From the NCBI GenBank assembly GCA_934168355.1, contig CAKPNI010000028.1, positions 1 through 14,599 on the forward strand: a stretch of DNA of 14,599 nt, given 5' to 3'. The notes under the pieces are model-generated. The model saw only the letters and a list, made by a program, of their open reading frames with translations. It was not told the origin of the DNA and searched no databases. The DNA comes from an uncultured Clostridia bacterium. GTDB lineage: Bacteria; Bacillota; Clostridia; TANB77; CAG-508. The position numbers were made by a program, and so were the translations under genes. Below, one piece after another: positions 6,463-13,820 of the stretch. The first letter of the stretch is position 1, and each line of letters begins with the position of its first letter.

Positions 6463-7317
6463 ATGAAAAAAGCACTATGTTTTTCAGGAGGAGGAATAAA
6501 AGCATTTGCACATATTGGGGCATTAAAAGCATTAGAGGAGAAAAATTTTAAATTTGATATGGTAGCAGGTACATCATCTGGAAGTATAATTGCGGTATTA
6601 TATGCACTTGGTTTTACAAGTGATGAGATGTATAAAACATTAAAAAGGCATTTGAAAAAAGTAAGATATATAGATATAAAAAATATATTCAAAATTATAG
6701 GAGGCCTATTATTTACAGGAAGAATAATTGTTGATGGTCTAAATAGTGGAAGTTTTTTAACAAAAGCTATGAAAGAAATATGCATGGAAAACAATGTATA
6801 CAAAATGAAAGACATAAAAATGCCAATTGCGGTTCCAGCTGTGAACCTACAAAATGGAGAAGTTATTATATTTTCATCAAAAGAAATAAGGCAAAATATT
6901 TCTGATGAGATAAAATATATAGTTGACGCACCTATTGATGTAGCAGTTAGAAGCAGTTGTGGTTTTCCTGTTGTATTTTCACCATATATGTATCAAAATA
7001 TGCAGTTAATAGATGGCGGAGTAAGAGAAAATGTTGCTTGGAGAGAATTAAAAGAAATGGGAGCAGATAATGTTTTAGGAATAAATTTTGCCTCAAAAGA
7101 GAAAAAAGGTGACTGTTGTAAAAATTTAATTGATATTGCAGTAAGGTCAATAGGTTTAATGGAACATGAGCTTTCAAATTATGAGTTAGATGGTATTGAT
7201 GAACTAATTACAATTACAACAAAAAAGGTTGGATTACTTGATACAAGTGACATTGAATATTTATATAATATTGGATATAAAATTACCAAAAAATATATTG
7301 ACGATAAAAATAAATAA
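6463..7317 (+). CDS. Patatin-like phospholipase
   Basis: The product is 284 residues from ATG-6463, eight bases after GGAGG (6450-6454). The oxyanion-hole glycines SGGGIKAFAHIGAL (8-21), nucleophile elbow G36-T-S38-S-G40 and catalytic aspartate in D184-GG are all present, so the Ser-Asp dyad is intact. The protein matches the bacterial RssA/YchK-type patatin family of esterases acting on lipids or acyl chains. It has no signal peptide and is probably cytoplasmic or membrane-peripheral. The C-terminal third (CKNLIDIAVRSIGLMEHELSNYEL) is typical of Clostridia members. The physiological substrate cannot be told. There is no room for a standard promoter between the preceding hairpin and the start codon, so expression presumably depends on readthrough or a promoter further upstream. 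It is 42 bases before the L,D-transpeptidase gene. Confidence 0.9.
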   Translation: MKKALCFSGGGIKAFAHIGALKALEEKNFKFDMVAGTSSGSIIAVLYALGFTSDEMYKTLKRHLKKVRYIDIKNIFKIIGGLLFTGRIIVDGLNSGSFLTKAMKEICMENNVYKMKDIKMPIAVPAVNLQNGEVIIFSSKEIRQNISDEIKYIVDAPIDVAVRSSCGFPVVFSPYMYQNMQLIDGGVRENVAWRELKEMGADNVLGINFASKEKKGDCCKNLIDIAVRSIGLMEHELSNYELDGIDELITITTKKVGLLDTSDIEYLYNIGYKITKKYIDDKNK

Positions 7318-7359
7318 TGCTAGAATAATTGTATAAAAAATAAAAAGGGAATAAGAAAA

Positions 7360-8484
7360 ATGAGTAATTTAAATAATTATAAAAAAGTACAAATAATTTT
7401 ATTAATATTAATTATAATAGCATTTATTATGTTTATTATGACATTTGTAAAGAAAAAGCAAAAGACAGAAATCGCAGAACCAACTATATCAGAGGCAGTT
7501 ACTGCACCAGTAGAAGAACTGTCACAAGAGGAAGAAAAAACAACGGAAAATACAAGTGAGGAAGAAGATGCTATAGAAAATCCAGAAGATACAAGTTGGG
7601 ACGAAGATGCAAAAGAAACAAAGGTTGAAAATCCTGAAGAAGAAGAAAAAAATAGCAAAGAAACTTATTTTATAAAAGTAAATTATGGAGCAAATGTTGT
7701 AACAATCTACAAAAAGGACAAATCTGGAAAATACACCGTTCCTGTAAAAGCAATGGTATGTTCAACAGGAAAAGCAACACCAACATCTGGTACATATAAA
7801 ATGAGCAATAAATATAGATGGCATCAATTAAATGGTGGAGTTTATGGTCAATATTGTTCAAGAATAACAGGACATATTTTATTTCACTCTGTACCATATG
7901 CAACAAATTCGCCAGATACATTAAAATACATAGCATATGATAAACTTGGAACTAAAGCTTCTGCTGGATGTATAAGACTTACAGTTGCAGATGCATATTG
8001 GATATATTCGAATTGTGCAAGCGGTACATATGTAGAGTTTTATTCATCATCAGATCCGGGACCACTTGGTAAACCATCAGCACAAAAGATTTCGTCAAAT
8101 GAGAAGTGCAGAAATTGGGACCCAACAGACCCATTACCTAATAATCCTTGGAAAGGTTATACTGAACCTGCTTCTAGTACAGTTGTTGAACAACCTAAAA
8201 ATGATAGTAAAAAAGAAGAAAATAAAAGTAATGAAAATACAAAACCTCAAGAACCTCAGAAACCTGCTGAGCCAGATAGAAACAATACTTCAAATAAGAA
8301 TAATACAAATACTAATAGTAACACATTGGGAAGTAACAATACAAATACTAATAGCAATACATCAGAAAGTGATAATACAAACATTTCAGGAAATAATACA
8401 AGTAGTAATAATGTAATAGGAAATATAAATAGAGAGAATAATACTGAATCTAATGACAAAGGTAAAGATGTAACATCAAAATAA
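7360..8484 (+). CDS. Membrane-anchored L,D-transpeptidase (YkuD domain)
   Basis: The product is 374 residues, with AAGGGA upstream of ATG-7360. After a short basic N-terminus comes one hydrophobic segment (about 10-30) with no clear cleavage site, so it is likely a signal anchor. An acidic Glu/Thr linker (about 40-100) leads to the YkuD catalytic domain (about 103-230): FIKVNYGANVVTIYKKD, the histidine region GH172-ILFH176-S, and S-A-G-C204-IRL holding the catalytic cysteine. Such enzymes form 3-3 peptidoglycan cross-links or attach proteins to peptidoglycan outside the membrane. The C-terminal 100 residues are low complexity, rich in Asn, Ser, Thr, Lys and Pro, with a 12-residue repeat encoded at 8299-8394; this is probably a wall-spanning or flexible tail. 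Residues around W252-NPWKGY are conserved in Clostridia homologues as far as I recall. A terminator follows directly. Confidence 0.92.
   Translation: MSNLNNYKKVQIILLILIIIAFIMFIMTFVKKKQKTEIAEPTISEAVTAPVEELSQEEEKTTENTSEEEDAIENPEDTSWDEDAKETKVENPEEEEKNSKETYFIKVNYGANVVTIYKKDKSGKYTVPVKAMVCSTGKATPTSGTYKMSNKYRWHQLNGGVYGQYCSRITGHILFHSVPYATNSPDTLKYIAYDKLGTKASAGCIRLTVADAYWIYSNCASGTYVEFYSSSDPGPLGKPSAQKISSNEKCRNWDPTDPLPNNPWKGYTEPASSTVVEQPKNDSKKEENKSNENTKPQEPQKPAEPDRNNTSNKNNTNTNSNTLGSNNTNTNSNTSESDNTNISGNNTSSNNVIGNINRENNTESNDKGKDVTSK
8299..8394 (+). repeat. Tandem 36-bp repeat coding for an Asn/Thr-rich tail
   Basis: Two in-frame 36-bp units (8299-8334 and 8335-8370) encode NNTNTNSNTLGS and NNTNTNSNTSES. 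A partial third unit (8371-8394) encodes DNTNISGN. Units of this kind vary in number by slippage, so tail length may differ between strains. Confidence 0.8.
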
Positions 8485-8488
8485 AAAA

Positions 8489-8530
8489 TAAAAACTAATC
8501 GTGCAAACCCATTGCAGGATTAGTTTTTTT
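8489..8530 (+). terminator. Intrinsic terminator after the L,D-transpeptidase gene
   Basis: AAAACTAATC (8491-8500) pairs with GATTAGTTTT (8518-8527). An inner TGCAA/TTGCA stem is separated from it by one G-G mismatch. The T-run ends at 8530. Confidence 0.85.
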
Positions 8531-8571
8531 GTGTTACTATAAACAATATAAAAAAGAAAAAGGGTGATAAA

Positions 8572-10233
8572 ATGACAGACATAGAAATAGCAAGAGCTAC
8601 AAAACTTCAAAATATTAACAATATAAGCGAAAATTGTGGCCTACAAGAAAACGAAATAGAACAATACGGAAAATACAAAGCCAAAATAAATGAACAAGCA
8701 TTCACAAGGCTAAAATCAAAAAAGGACGGAAAACTAATACTAGTTACAGCCATGAACCCAACTCCATTAGGAGAAGGAAAAACAACAGTATCAATAGCAA
8801 TAGCAGATGGCTTAAACAAAATAAACAAAAAAGCAATACTAGCACTAAGAGAACCATCACTAGGCCCAGTATTTGGCATGAAAGGTGGCGCAACAGGTGG
8901 AGGAAAAGTGCAAATAGCTCCAATGGAAGATATAAACTTACACTTTACAGGAGATATCCATGCAATAACATCTGCAAATAACCTACTATCATCAATGATA
9001 GACAACCATATCTACTTTGGAAATGAACTAAAAATAAAAACAGTAACATGGAAAAGATGTGTAGATTTAAATGATAGACAACTAAGGAGTATAGAAACAG
9101 GTTTATCAGGAGAAAGCAAAATTGTACCAAGAAAAGACGGCTTCGACATAACAGTTGCATCAGAAATAATGGCAATACTATGCTTAGCAAATGACATAAA
9201 TGATTTAAGAAAAAGACTCGGGAACATAATAATTGGCTACAACGAAGAAGAAAAGCCAGTATATGCAAAAGATTTAAAAGCAGAAGGTGCAATGACAGTG
9301 TTACTAAAAGATGCAATAAATCCAAATTTAGTCCAATCATTAGAAGGGACACCATGTATAATTCATGGAGGGCCGTTTGCTAATATTGCACATGGTTGTA
9401 ACTCTGTAAGAGCAACAAAACTAGCATTAAAATTAGGAGATTATGTAATTACAGAAGCAGGTTTTGGCTCAGACTTAGGTGCGGAAAAATTTTTAGATAT
9501 AAAATGCAGAAAAGCAAATTTAAAGCCAAGTGTAGTAGTAATTGTAGCAACAATAAAAGCACTAAAATATCATGGAGGAGCAACAAAAGAGACAATTTTA
9601 GAACAAAATGATATGGCTTTAAAAAATGGAATGCATAATTTATATAAACATATATATAATATGAAAAATGAATTTGGATTAAATGTAATAGTTGCTTTAA
9701 ATAAATTTAGTACAGACACAGATAATGAAATCGAATTTGTAAAAAAAGAACTCTCACATAATGTCATCCCCATGACTATAGTAGATGGATGGGCAAAAGG
9801 TGGAGATGGTGCAATAGATATTGCCGAAAAAATTGTTCAAATTTCAGAAAAAGAAACAAACTTTAAATTTATTTATGAAGATAGTGAAAGCATAAAAGAG
9901 AAAATAGAACAGGTTGCAAAAAAAATCTATGGAGCAGATGGAGTAAATTATACAGAATTAGCAAATAAAAATATAGAAAAAATTGAAAAATTAGGAAAAT
10001 CCAATTTACCAGTTTGCATTGCAAAAACACAATATTCTTTATCAGATGATGCAAAAAATTTAGAATGCAAAGAACCATTTAGTATAACTGTAAGAGATGT
10101 AGATTTGAAAAATGGTGCAGAATTTATTGTTGTATATTGTGGTAAAATAATGACAATGCCGGGACTTCCGAGAGTTCCAGCAGCTGAGAAAATAGATGTA
10201 GATGAAAATGGTGAGATTGTAGGGATATTCTAA
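8572..10233 (+). CDS. fhs: Formate-tetrahydrofolate ligase
   Basis: The product is 553 residues, the usual length for this enzyme. It joins formate and tetrahydrofolate using ATP to give 10-formyl-THF, feeding purine and formyl-Met synthesis and, in acetogens, the methyl branch of the Wood-Ljungdahl pathway. The ATP loop TPLGEGKTT (64-72), REPSLGPVFGMKGGATGGG, NLHFTGDIHAI, GTPCIIHGGPFANIAHGCNS, TEAGFGSDLGAEKF and the C-terminal GKIMTMPGLPRVPAAE are all hallmark segments, and no break is seen. The start ATG-8572 follows AGGGTGA. The gene lies 41 bases after a terminator with no neighbouring folate genes, so it is probably monocistronic. The first half uses many CTA, AAC and GAC codons and the second half mostly TTA and AAT, a visible change within one gene. 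No clear terminator follows before the 10269 promoter. Confidence 0.98.
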   Translation: MTDIEIARATKLQNINNISENCGLQENEIEQYGKYKAKINEQAFTRLKSKKDGKLILVTAMNPTPLGEGKTTVSIAIADGLNKINKKAILALREPSLGPVFGMKGGATGGGKVQIAPMEDINLHFTGDIHAITSANNLLSSMIDNHIYFGNELKIKTVTWKRCVDLNDRQLRSIETGLSGESKIVPRKDGFDITVASEIMAILCLANDINDLRKRLGNIIIGYNEEEKPVYAKDLKAEGAMTVLLKDAINPNLVQSLEGTPCIIHGGPFANIAHGCNSVRATKLALKLGDYVITEAGFGSDLGAEKFLDIKCRKANLKPSVVVIVATIKALKYHGGATKETILEQNDMALKNGMHNLYKHIYNMKNEFGLNVIVALNKFSTDTDNEIEFVKKELSHNVIPMTIVDGWAKGGDGAIDIAEKIVQISEKETNFKFIYEDSESIKEKIEQVAKKIYGADGVNYTELANKNIEKIEKLGKSNLPVCIAKTQYSLSDDAKNLECKEPFSITVRDVDLKNGAEFIVVYCGKIMTMPGLPRVPAAEKIDVDENGEIVGIF

Positions 10234-10268
10234 AAAATAATACAGTAATAATGAATTTAGTTAATAAC

Positions 10269-10297
10269 TTGAAAAAATAAGAAAAAAACATTATAAT
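10269..10297 (+). promoter_or_regulatory. Near-consensus sigma-A promoter of the MNT/HEPN pair
   Basis: TTGAAA (10269-10274), a 17-base spacer and TATAAT (10292-10297) give a strong promoter with a predicted start near 10304. The leader to GGGAGG and the start codon is only about 25 bases. Confidence 0.85.
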
Positions 10298-10330
10298 ATA
10301 AGTGTATTAAGGAAGATGGGAGGGAGAAAA

Positions 10331-10669
10331 ATGCCTAAAAATGTAAACAAAGAAATACAAGAATTTATAAATCAAGTAAGAGAACTTTTAGGAATAAGAC
10401 TAAAAAAGATCATTCTATATGGCTCTTATGCCAGAGGTGATTATAATAAACACTCTGATGTTGATATTATGATTTTAACAGATTTAACCTTCGAAGAAAT
10501 AGAGGAATATAGGGACAAGATATCGGACATAGCATATGATATTGAATTGAGTACAGGTATTATATTGTCTCCTGTAATAAAAAATATAGAAAAATATAAT
10601 TCTAGAATAAACTTTGTACCTTTTTATAAAAATGTTGAAAAGGAAGGAGTTGTTTTAGCTAATGGATAA
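10331..10669 (+). CDS. MNT-type minimal nucleotidyltransferase (MntA-like antitoxin candidate)
   Basis: The product is 112 residues. ATG-10331 is chosen because GGGAGG (10318-10323) lies seven bases upstream and overlaps the alternative upstream start at 10316. The polymerase-beta-type motif is G31-S32-x10-D43-V-D45 (GSYARGDYNKHSDVDI), the GSX10DXD motif of minimal nucleotidyltransferases. In characterised MntA/HepT pairs this enzyme AMPylates and silences its HEPN partner, using ATP. The third carboxylate is likely in the YDIELSTG segment. It is followed by the HEPN gene with an 8-base overlap (10662-10669), so the two are translationally coupled. The assignment as an antitoxin follows from this arrangement; other MNT proteins have different targets. 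Confidence 0.88.
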   Translation: MPKNVNKEIQEFINQVRELLGIRLKKIILYGSYARGDYNKHSDVDIMILTDLTFEEIEEYRDKISDIAYDIELSTGIILSPVIKNIEKYNSRINFVPFYKNVEKEGVVLANG

Positions 10670-11072
10670 TGAAACAATAGAGAGTTTTGCAAAGTATAGA
10701 TTAAATAAAGCTAAAGAAACATTAGAAACTGCTAGAATGATTTTTAATGATGGAAAAGATTTCACAAGTGCTAATAATAGAGCATATTATGCCATATTTT
10801 ATGCAATAAGAGCTGTTTTAGCTATCGAAGAAATAGATTTTAAAAGACATAAAGATGTTTTAGCATATTTTAATAAAGAATATGTAAATAAAGAAAAGTT
10901 TCCTAAAAAGATAGGAAGAAAAATATCTCAAGCTCAAAGGGTAAGAGAAGATAGTGATTATGATGATGACTATGAGCCATCTCTTGAAAAAACAGAACAA
11001 CAAATAAATACTGCACAAGAATTAATTGAATTAGTTGAAACATATATAAATGATTATTATAAAAAAAATTAA
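10662..11072 (+). CDS. HEPN domain protein, partner of the MNT nucleotidyltransferase
   Basis: The product is 136 residues, starting inside the MNT gene. It shows the UPF0332-type HEPN signature: N38-NRAYYAIFYAIRAVL (38-52), EIDFKRHKDVLAYFNKEYV, and RVREDSDYDDDYEPS with a C-terminal helix. HEPN domains often act as RNases toxic to the cell. The classical catalytic R-x4-6-H motif is absent; the corresponding place has R-x-R-E-D-S-D-Y, as is usual in this sub-branch. The protein may therefore be an RNase using other residues, or a substrate-binding partner of the nucleotidyltransferase. The pair has its own promoter and terminator, as a toxin-antitoxin or defence cassette would. Confidence 0.87.
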   Translation: MDNETIESFAKYRLNKAKETLETARMIFNDGKDFTSANNRAYYAIFYAIRAVLAIEEIDFKRHKDVLAYFNKEYVNKEKFPKKIGRKISQAQRVREDSDYDDDYEPSLEKTEQQINTAQELIELVETYINDYYKKN

Positions 11073-11077
11073 TGTAT

Positions 11078-11124
11078 AAAAAGTCCTCCAAAAAGCAAAA
11101 ATAAGCTTTAAGGAGGACTTTTTT
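11078..11124 (+). terminator. Terminator hairpin that contains the gpr ribosome binding site
   Basis: AAAAAGTCCTCC (11078-11089) pairs with GGAGGACTTTTT (11112-11123), and an inner AAAGC/GCTTT stem (11092-11096 with 11105-11109) extends it past an A-A mismatch. The T-run ends at 11124. The 3' arm includes AGGAGG (11111-11116), the Shine-Dalgarno sequence of gpr, eight bases before its ATG at 11125. In any transcript entering from upstream, this site would be buried in the stem. Confidence 0.85.
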
Positions 11125-12058
11125 ATGTATAATTTTAGAACCGATTTAGCGCTAGAAAGAAGAGAAATTTTCAAAAAAAATAATAATTTAGAAGAAATAG
11201 ATGGAGTAGAAATAGAAAACAAAGAAATAGATGAAAATTTGAAAGTCATAAAAGTAAATATTACAAATCAAAATGGAGAGCAATCAATAGGAAAACCAAT
11301 TGGAACCTATATAACAATTGATATACAAAAATTAAGATTAGCAGAAGAAGCAGAAATTCAAAAATCAGCTGAAGTTTTATCAGATGAACTAAAAGAAATT
11401 ATAAATAAACATATTGAATCAAAAGATGATATACTGGTAGTAGGACTAGGAAACATGTATGTAACACCAGATTCACTAGGACCCAAAGTAATAAACGATA
11501 TAGATGTAACACGTCATATAATAAAATATTTACCACAATATATAGATGAAAATTCAAGACCAGTAAGTGCAATATCACCCGGCGTTCTTGGTACAACGGG
11601 AATAGAAACTTTAGAAATATTAGAGGGTGTTGTAAAAGAAATAAAACCAAAATTATTAATTGTAATTGATGCATTAGCTTCAAGAAGTATAGAAAGAATA
11701 AGCAGTACAATACAGCTTTCAGATACAGGAATAGTTCCGGGGGCAGGTGTTGGAAATACAAGAAAAGAAATATCAAAAAGTACTCTTGGAATTCCAGTTG
11801 TTGCAATTCGGAATACCTACAGTTGTTGAAAGTGCGGTTTTAGTTAATGATTGTTTAGATTTGTTTATTGAGAGATTACAGCAAGAAGCTAAGTCAAATG
11901 ATTATTTAAATAAACTTAAGGAACAGGATAATTATGAGGAGATTAAGGAGGCACTTAATCCTAGTGATTATAATATGATTGTTACACCTAAGGAGATTGA
12001 TGAACTTATTGAGAACATGAGTAGCATTGTGGCTAGGGGAATTAATATGAGTTTGTGA
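11125..12058 (+). pseudogene. gpr: Germination protease GPR gene with a +1 frameshift
   Basis: GPR degrades small acid-soluble spore proteins at germination and is made in the forespore as a zymogen. The N-terminus NFRTDLALE is the propeptide motif. VVGLGNMYVTPDSLGPKV holds D116, and VIDALASR holds D182; the 66-residue spacing equals that of the catalytic pair (D127, D193) in the Bacillus megaterium enzyme. Reading from 11125 stops at TGA 11827-11829, after GIPVVAIRNTYSC. One base too many, about C11809, explains this: from GGA at 11810 the next frame gives GIPTVVESAVLVND, the expected continuation, and runs to TGA at 12056-12058. The joined protein would be about 310 residues. The lesion removes the last third, so the gene is either broken, wrongly sequenced or frameshifted on purpose. 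Codons after the lesion end in G or T more often than those before it. Confidence 0.93.
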
Positions 12059-12115
12059 TTTTTTGAAATGGGGACGGTTCCTTTTTCAAAAAGGAACCGT
12101 CCCCGTTTCAAAAAA
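12059..12115. repeat. 57-bp palindrome of a probable dispersed repeat family
   Basis: Two 28-base arms (12059-12086 and 12088-12115) pair throughout with one G-U wobble around C12087. The core GGGGACGGTTCC is far richer in G+C than its surroundings. No T-run follows either arm, so it is not a standard terminator. Short hairpins with this GGGGACGGTTC core are, as I recall, scattered through many Firmicutes genomes and resemble REP-like or MITE-like elements. It begins directly after the gpr stop codon. Confidence 0.75.
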
Positions 12116-12116
12116 T

Positions 12117-12145
12117 GTATAAAAATAAAAAAAGCACACATAATA
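12117..12145 (+). promoter_or_regulatory. Candidate forespore (sigma-G-like) promoter of the DUF1540 gene
   Basis: GTATA (12117-12121), a 17-base spacer and CATAATA (12139-12145) match the sigma-G pattern GHATR and CATnHTA as I recall it from Bacillus. The leader to GGAGG (12175-12179) is about 25 bases. The neighbouring gpr makes forespore expression plausible. Confidence 0.4.
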
Positions 12146-12188
12146 ACCAAAGCAAGAAATTGCAAAAAAGTTTTGGAGGTAATAAAAA

Positions 12189-12350
12189 ATGGATAACAAG
12201 CAAAAAATCAATTGCACAGTACAAAGCTGTAAGTACAACAATGGTAGGAAACAACTTTGTGAGTTAAATGCAATAATGGTAACACCAAAACAAAATGTCG
12301 ACACTGGAAATCCAGATGAATCTGAATGTTCAAGTTATGAATGTCAATAG
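12189..12350 (+). CDS. DUF1540 domain small protein
   Basis: The product is 53 residues, with GGAGG nine bases before ATG-12189. The sequence INC9TVQSC14KYNN, then C24-ELNAIMVTP, and C47-SSYEC52 matches DUF1540, a short cysteine-patterned domain in Firmicutes (CxVxxCxYN...C...I.V......C..F/Y). The five cysteines suggest metal binding. Its function is unknown. It lies beside gpr behind a forespore-type promoter candidate and is closed by its own terminator, which hints at a role or at least expression in sporulation. Confidence 0.85.
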   Translation: MDNKQKINCTVQSCKYNNGRKQLCELNAIMVTPKQNVDTGNPDESECSSYECQ

Positions 12351-12357
12351 TCAAATT

Positions 12358-12390
12358 CAAGCATACTGCTCAAAAGTAGTATGCTTGTTT
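12358..12390 (+). terminator. Intrinsic terminator after the DUF1540 gene
   Basis: CAAGCATACT (12358-12367) pairs perfectly with AGTATGCTTG (12378-12387), with a ten-base loop and a short T-run. Confidence 0.8.
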
Positions 12391-12431
12391 ACATAAATTA
12401 TTAAGAAAATGTAAATATTTCCTCTAAAATA

Positions 12432-12460
12432 TTGCAAAAATCAAATAACAATAGTATAAT
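12432..12460 (+). promoter_or_regulatory. Sigma-A promoter of the GT2 glycosyltransferase gene
   Basis: TTGCAA (12432-12437), a 17-base spacer and a consensus TATAAT (12455-12460) predict a start near 12467, about 36 bases before the ATG. Confidence 0.8.
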
Positions 12461-12502
12461 ATACAATGTAGTGAAATAAAATAAAAAGAGAGGGAGAAAT
12501 AG

Positions 12503-13732
12503 ATGGAATATATATATTTATTAAGGCAAGCGCTTGTATATCTAATAGTAATATTCTGGATATACGAACTAGCAATAAGTTTATGTGCACTAATAAAATT
12601 TAAAGAAAAACCACTATTAACAAAGAAAAATCACAAATTCATGGCAATAATACCAGCACACAACGAAGAAGCGGTAATAACAAATTTAGTAGAAAGTTTA
12701 AAAAATCAAGACTACGACAAAGACCTATACGACATTTATGTAATAGCAGACAATTGTACAGACAACACTGCAAAATATGCAAAAGAAGCAGGAGCAATAG
12801 TATATAAAAGATTTGATGAAACAAAAAAGACAAAAGGATATGCTCTAAACTGGTTCTTAAAGCAAAAAATAGAAGAAAACGCAGACTATGATGCATTCCT
12901 AGTATTTGATGCAGACAACATAGTAGACAAAAACTTCATAAAAGTAATGAACAGAAAACTATGTCAAGGAGAAGAAGTCGTACAAGGATATAAAGACATA
13001 AAAAATCCATCAGAAAGTTGGATTTCAGCAGGATATGCATTTTTCTATTGGACAATGCACAGATTTTATCATTTAGCTAGATACAATGTAGGACTATCAC
13101 CACTATTAAATGGAACAGGATTTATGGTAAAATTTGACCTAGTAAAAGAAACAGGATGGGATACAAAAACATTAACAGAGGATATAGAATTCTCATTAAA
13201 ACAAATAATAAAAGGGAAAAGATTAGGTTGGGCAACAGATGCAATAGTATATGATGAGCAACCAGAAAAATTCAAAGCATCATGGACACAAAGAACAAGA
13301 TGGACAGTTGGACATATTCAATGCATGAAAATTTACACAAAAGACTTAGCAAAAGCAGTAAAAACAAACAAAACAATAATGAACTTTGATGGATTACTTT
13401 ATATTATTGGAAGCATACCAATGTTTGTATTATCAATGGTACTACTATTATCAAACTTCTTAATCTATGCATTAGACACAATGACAACTGCAACATTAAT
13501 ATTAAATATAGTAAGATATATAGTACCAACATTTTTCTTACCAATATTAACTGCATTATTTACAATGTATTTGGATAAGAAACCAATAAGACCAATGTTA
13601 AAATGGGCATTATATTATCCATTATTTATGGGTTCATGGCTTTTAATAAACTTCAAATGTTTATTTAAACAAGATACAACATGGGAGAAAATTGACCATG
13701 TGCGTAGTGTAAATATAAAAGAAATAGCATAA
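12503..13732 (+). CDS. Membrane-bound family 2 glycosyltransferase
   Basis: The product is 409 residues. A transmembrane segment (about 8-32) precedes a cytoplasmic GT-A domain: IIPAHNEE (about 50-57), ADNCTDNT, the nucleotide-sugar/metal motif D136-A-D138, acceptor-side T225-E-D227-IEFS and Q263-RTRW267. The Q-x-x-RW motif marks processive or cellulose-synthase-like enzymes. Two to four C-terminal membrane helices (about 295-380) follow and could form an export channel. It probably transfers sugars from UDP-sugars to an envelope polysaccharide or glycolipid. The start has GGGAG upstream. Its own promoter and a terminator at 13747-13789 make it a single transcription unit. The next gene also encodes a membrane glycosyltransferase, supporting an envelope role. 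Substrate and product are not inferable. Confidence 0.92.
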   Translation: MEYIYLLRQALVYLIVIFWIYELAISLCALIKFKEKPLLTKKNHKFMAIIPAHNEEAVITNLVESLKNQDYDKDLYDIYVIADNCTDNTAKYAKEAGAIVYKRFDETKKTKGYALNWFLKQKIEENADYDAFLVFDADNIVDKNFIKVMNRKLCQGEEVVQGYKDIKNPSESWISAGYAFFYWTMHRFYHLARYNVGLSPLLNGTGFMVKFDLVKETGWDTKTLTEDIEFSLKQIIKGKRLGWATDAIVYDEQPEKFKASWTQRTRWTVGHIQCMKIYTKDLAKAVKTNKTIMNFDGLLYIIGSIPMFVLSMVLLLSNFLIYALDTMTTATLILNIVRYIVPTFFLPILTALFTMYLDKKPIRPMLKWALYYPLFMGSWLLINFKCLFKQDTTWEKIDHVRSVNIKEIA

Positions 13733-13746
13733 ATAATATGATAATG

Positions 13747-13789
13747 GACTAGATCTAAAATTAGTTTTTTAGTTCTAGTCTTATTTTTA
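13747..13789 (+). terminator. Intrinsic terminator after the GT2 gene
   Basis: GACTAGATCTAAAA (13747-13760) pairs with TTTTAGTTCTAGTC (13767-13780), with one mismatch and a TTAGTT loop, followed by TTATTTTTA. Confidence 0.85.
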
Positions 13790-13820
13790 TAAAAGATAAA
13801 TTAAGAGAGGAAAAATAACA

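Noticed and set aside
6429..6815. Minus-strand open frames over the coding regions
   Set aside because: They mirror well-supported + strand genes, lack ribosome binding sites and show hydrophobic low-complexity translations typical of antisense AT-rich frames.
8299..8394. A CRISPR-like array
   Set aside because: The 36-bp units are contiguous and in frame inside the L,D-transpeptidase tail, with no spacers and no palindromic repeat. No CRISPR array was seen in the window.
8066..8416. Second open frame within the L,D-transpeptidase tail
   Set aside because: It is a +1-frame shadow of a low-complexity repeat region, without a start site or recognisable product.
10316..10330. Upstream ATG-10316 for the MNT gene
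   Set aside because: It overlaps the GGGAGG ribosome binding site that serves ATG-10331.
12059..12115. Intrinsic terminator for gpr
   Set aside because: There is no T-run after either arm; A-runs follow on both strands.
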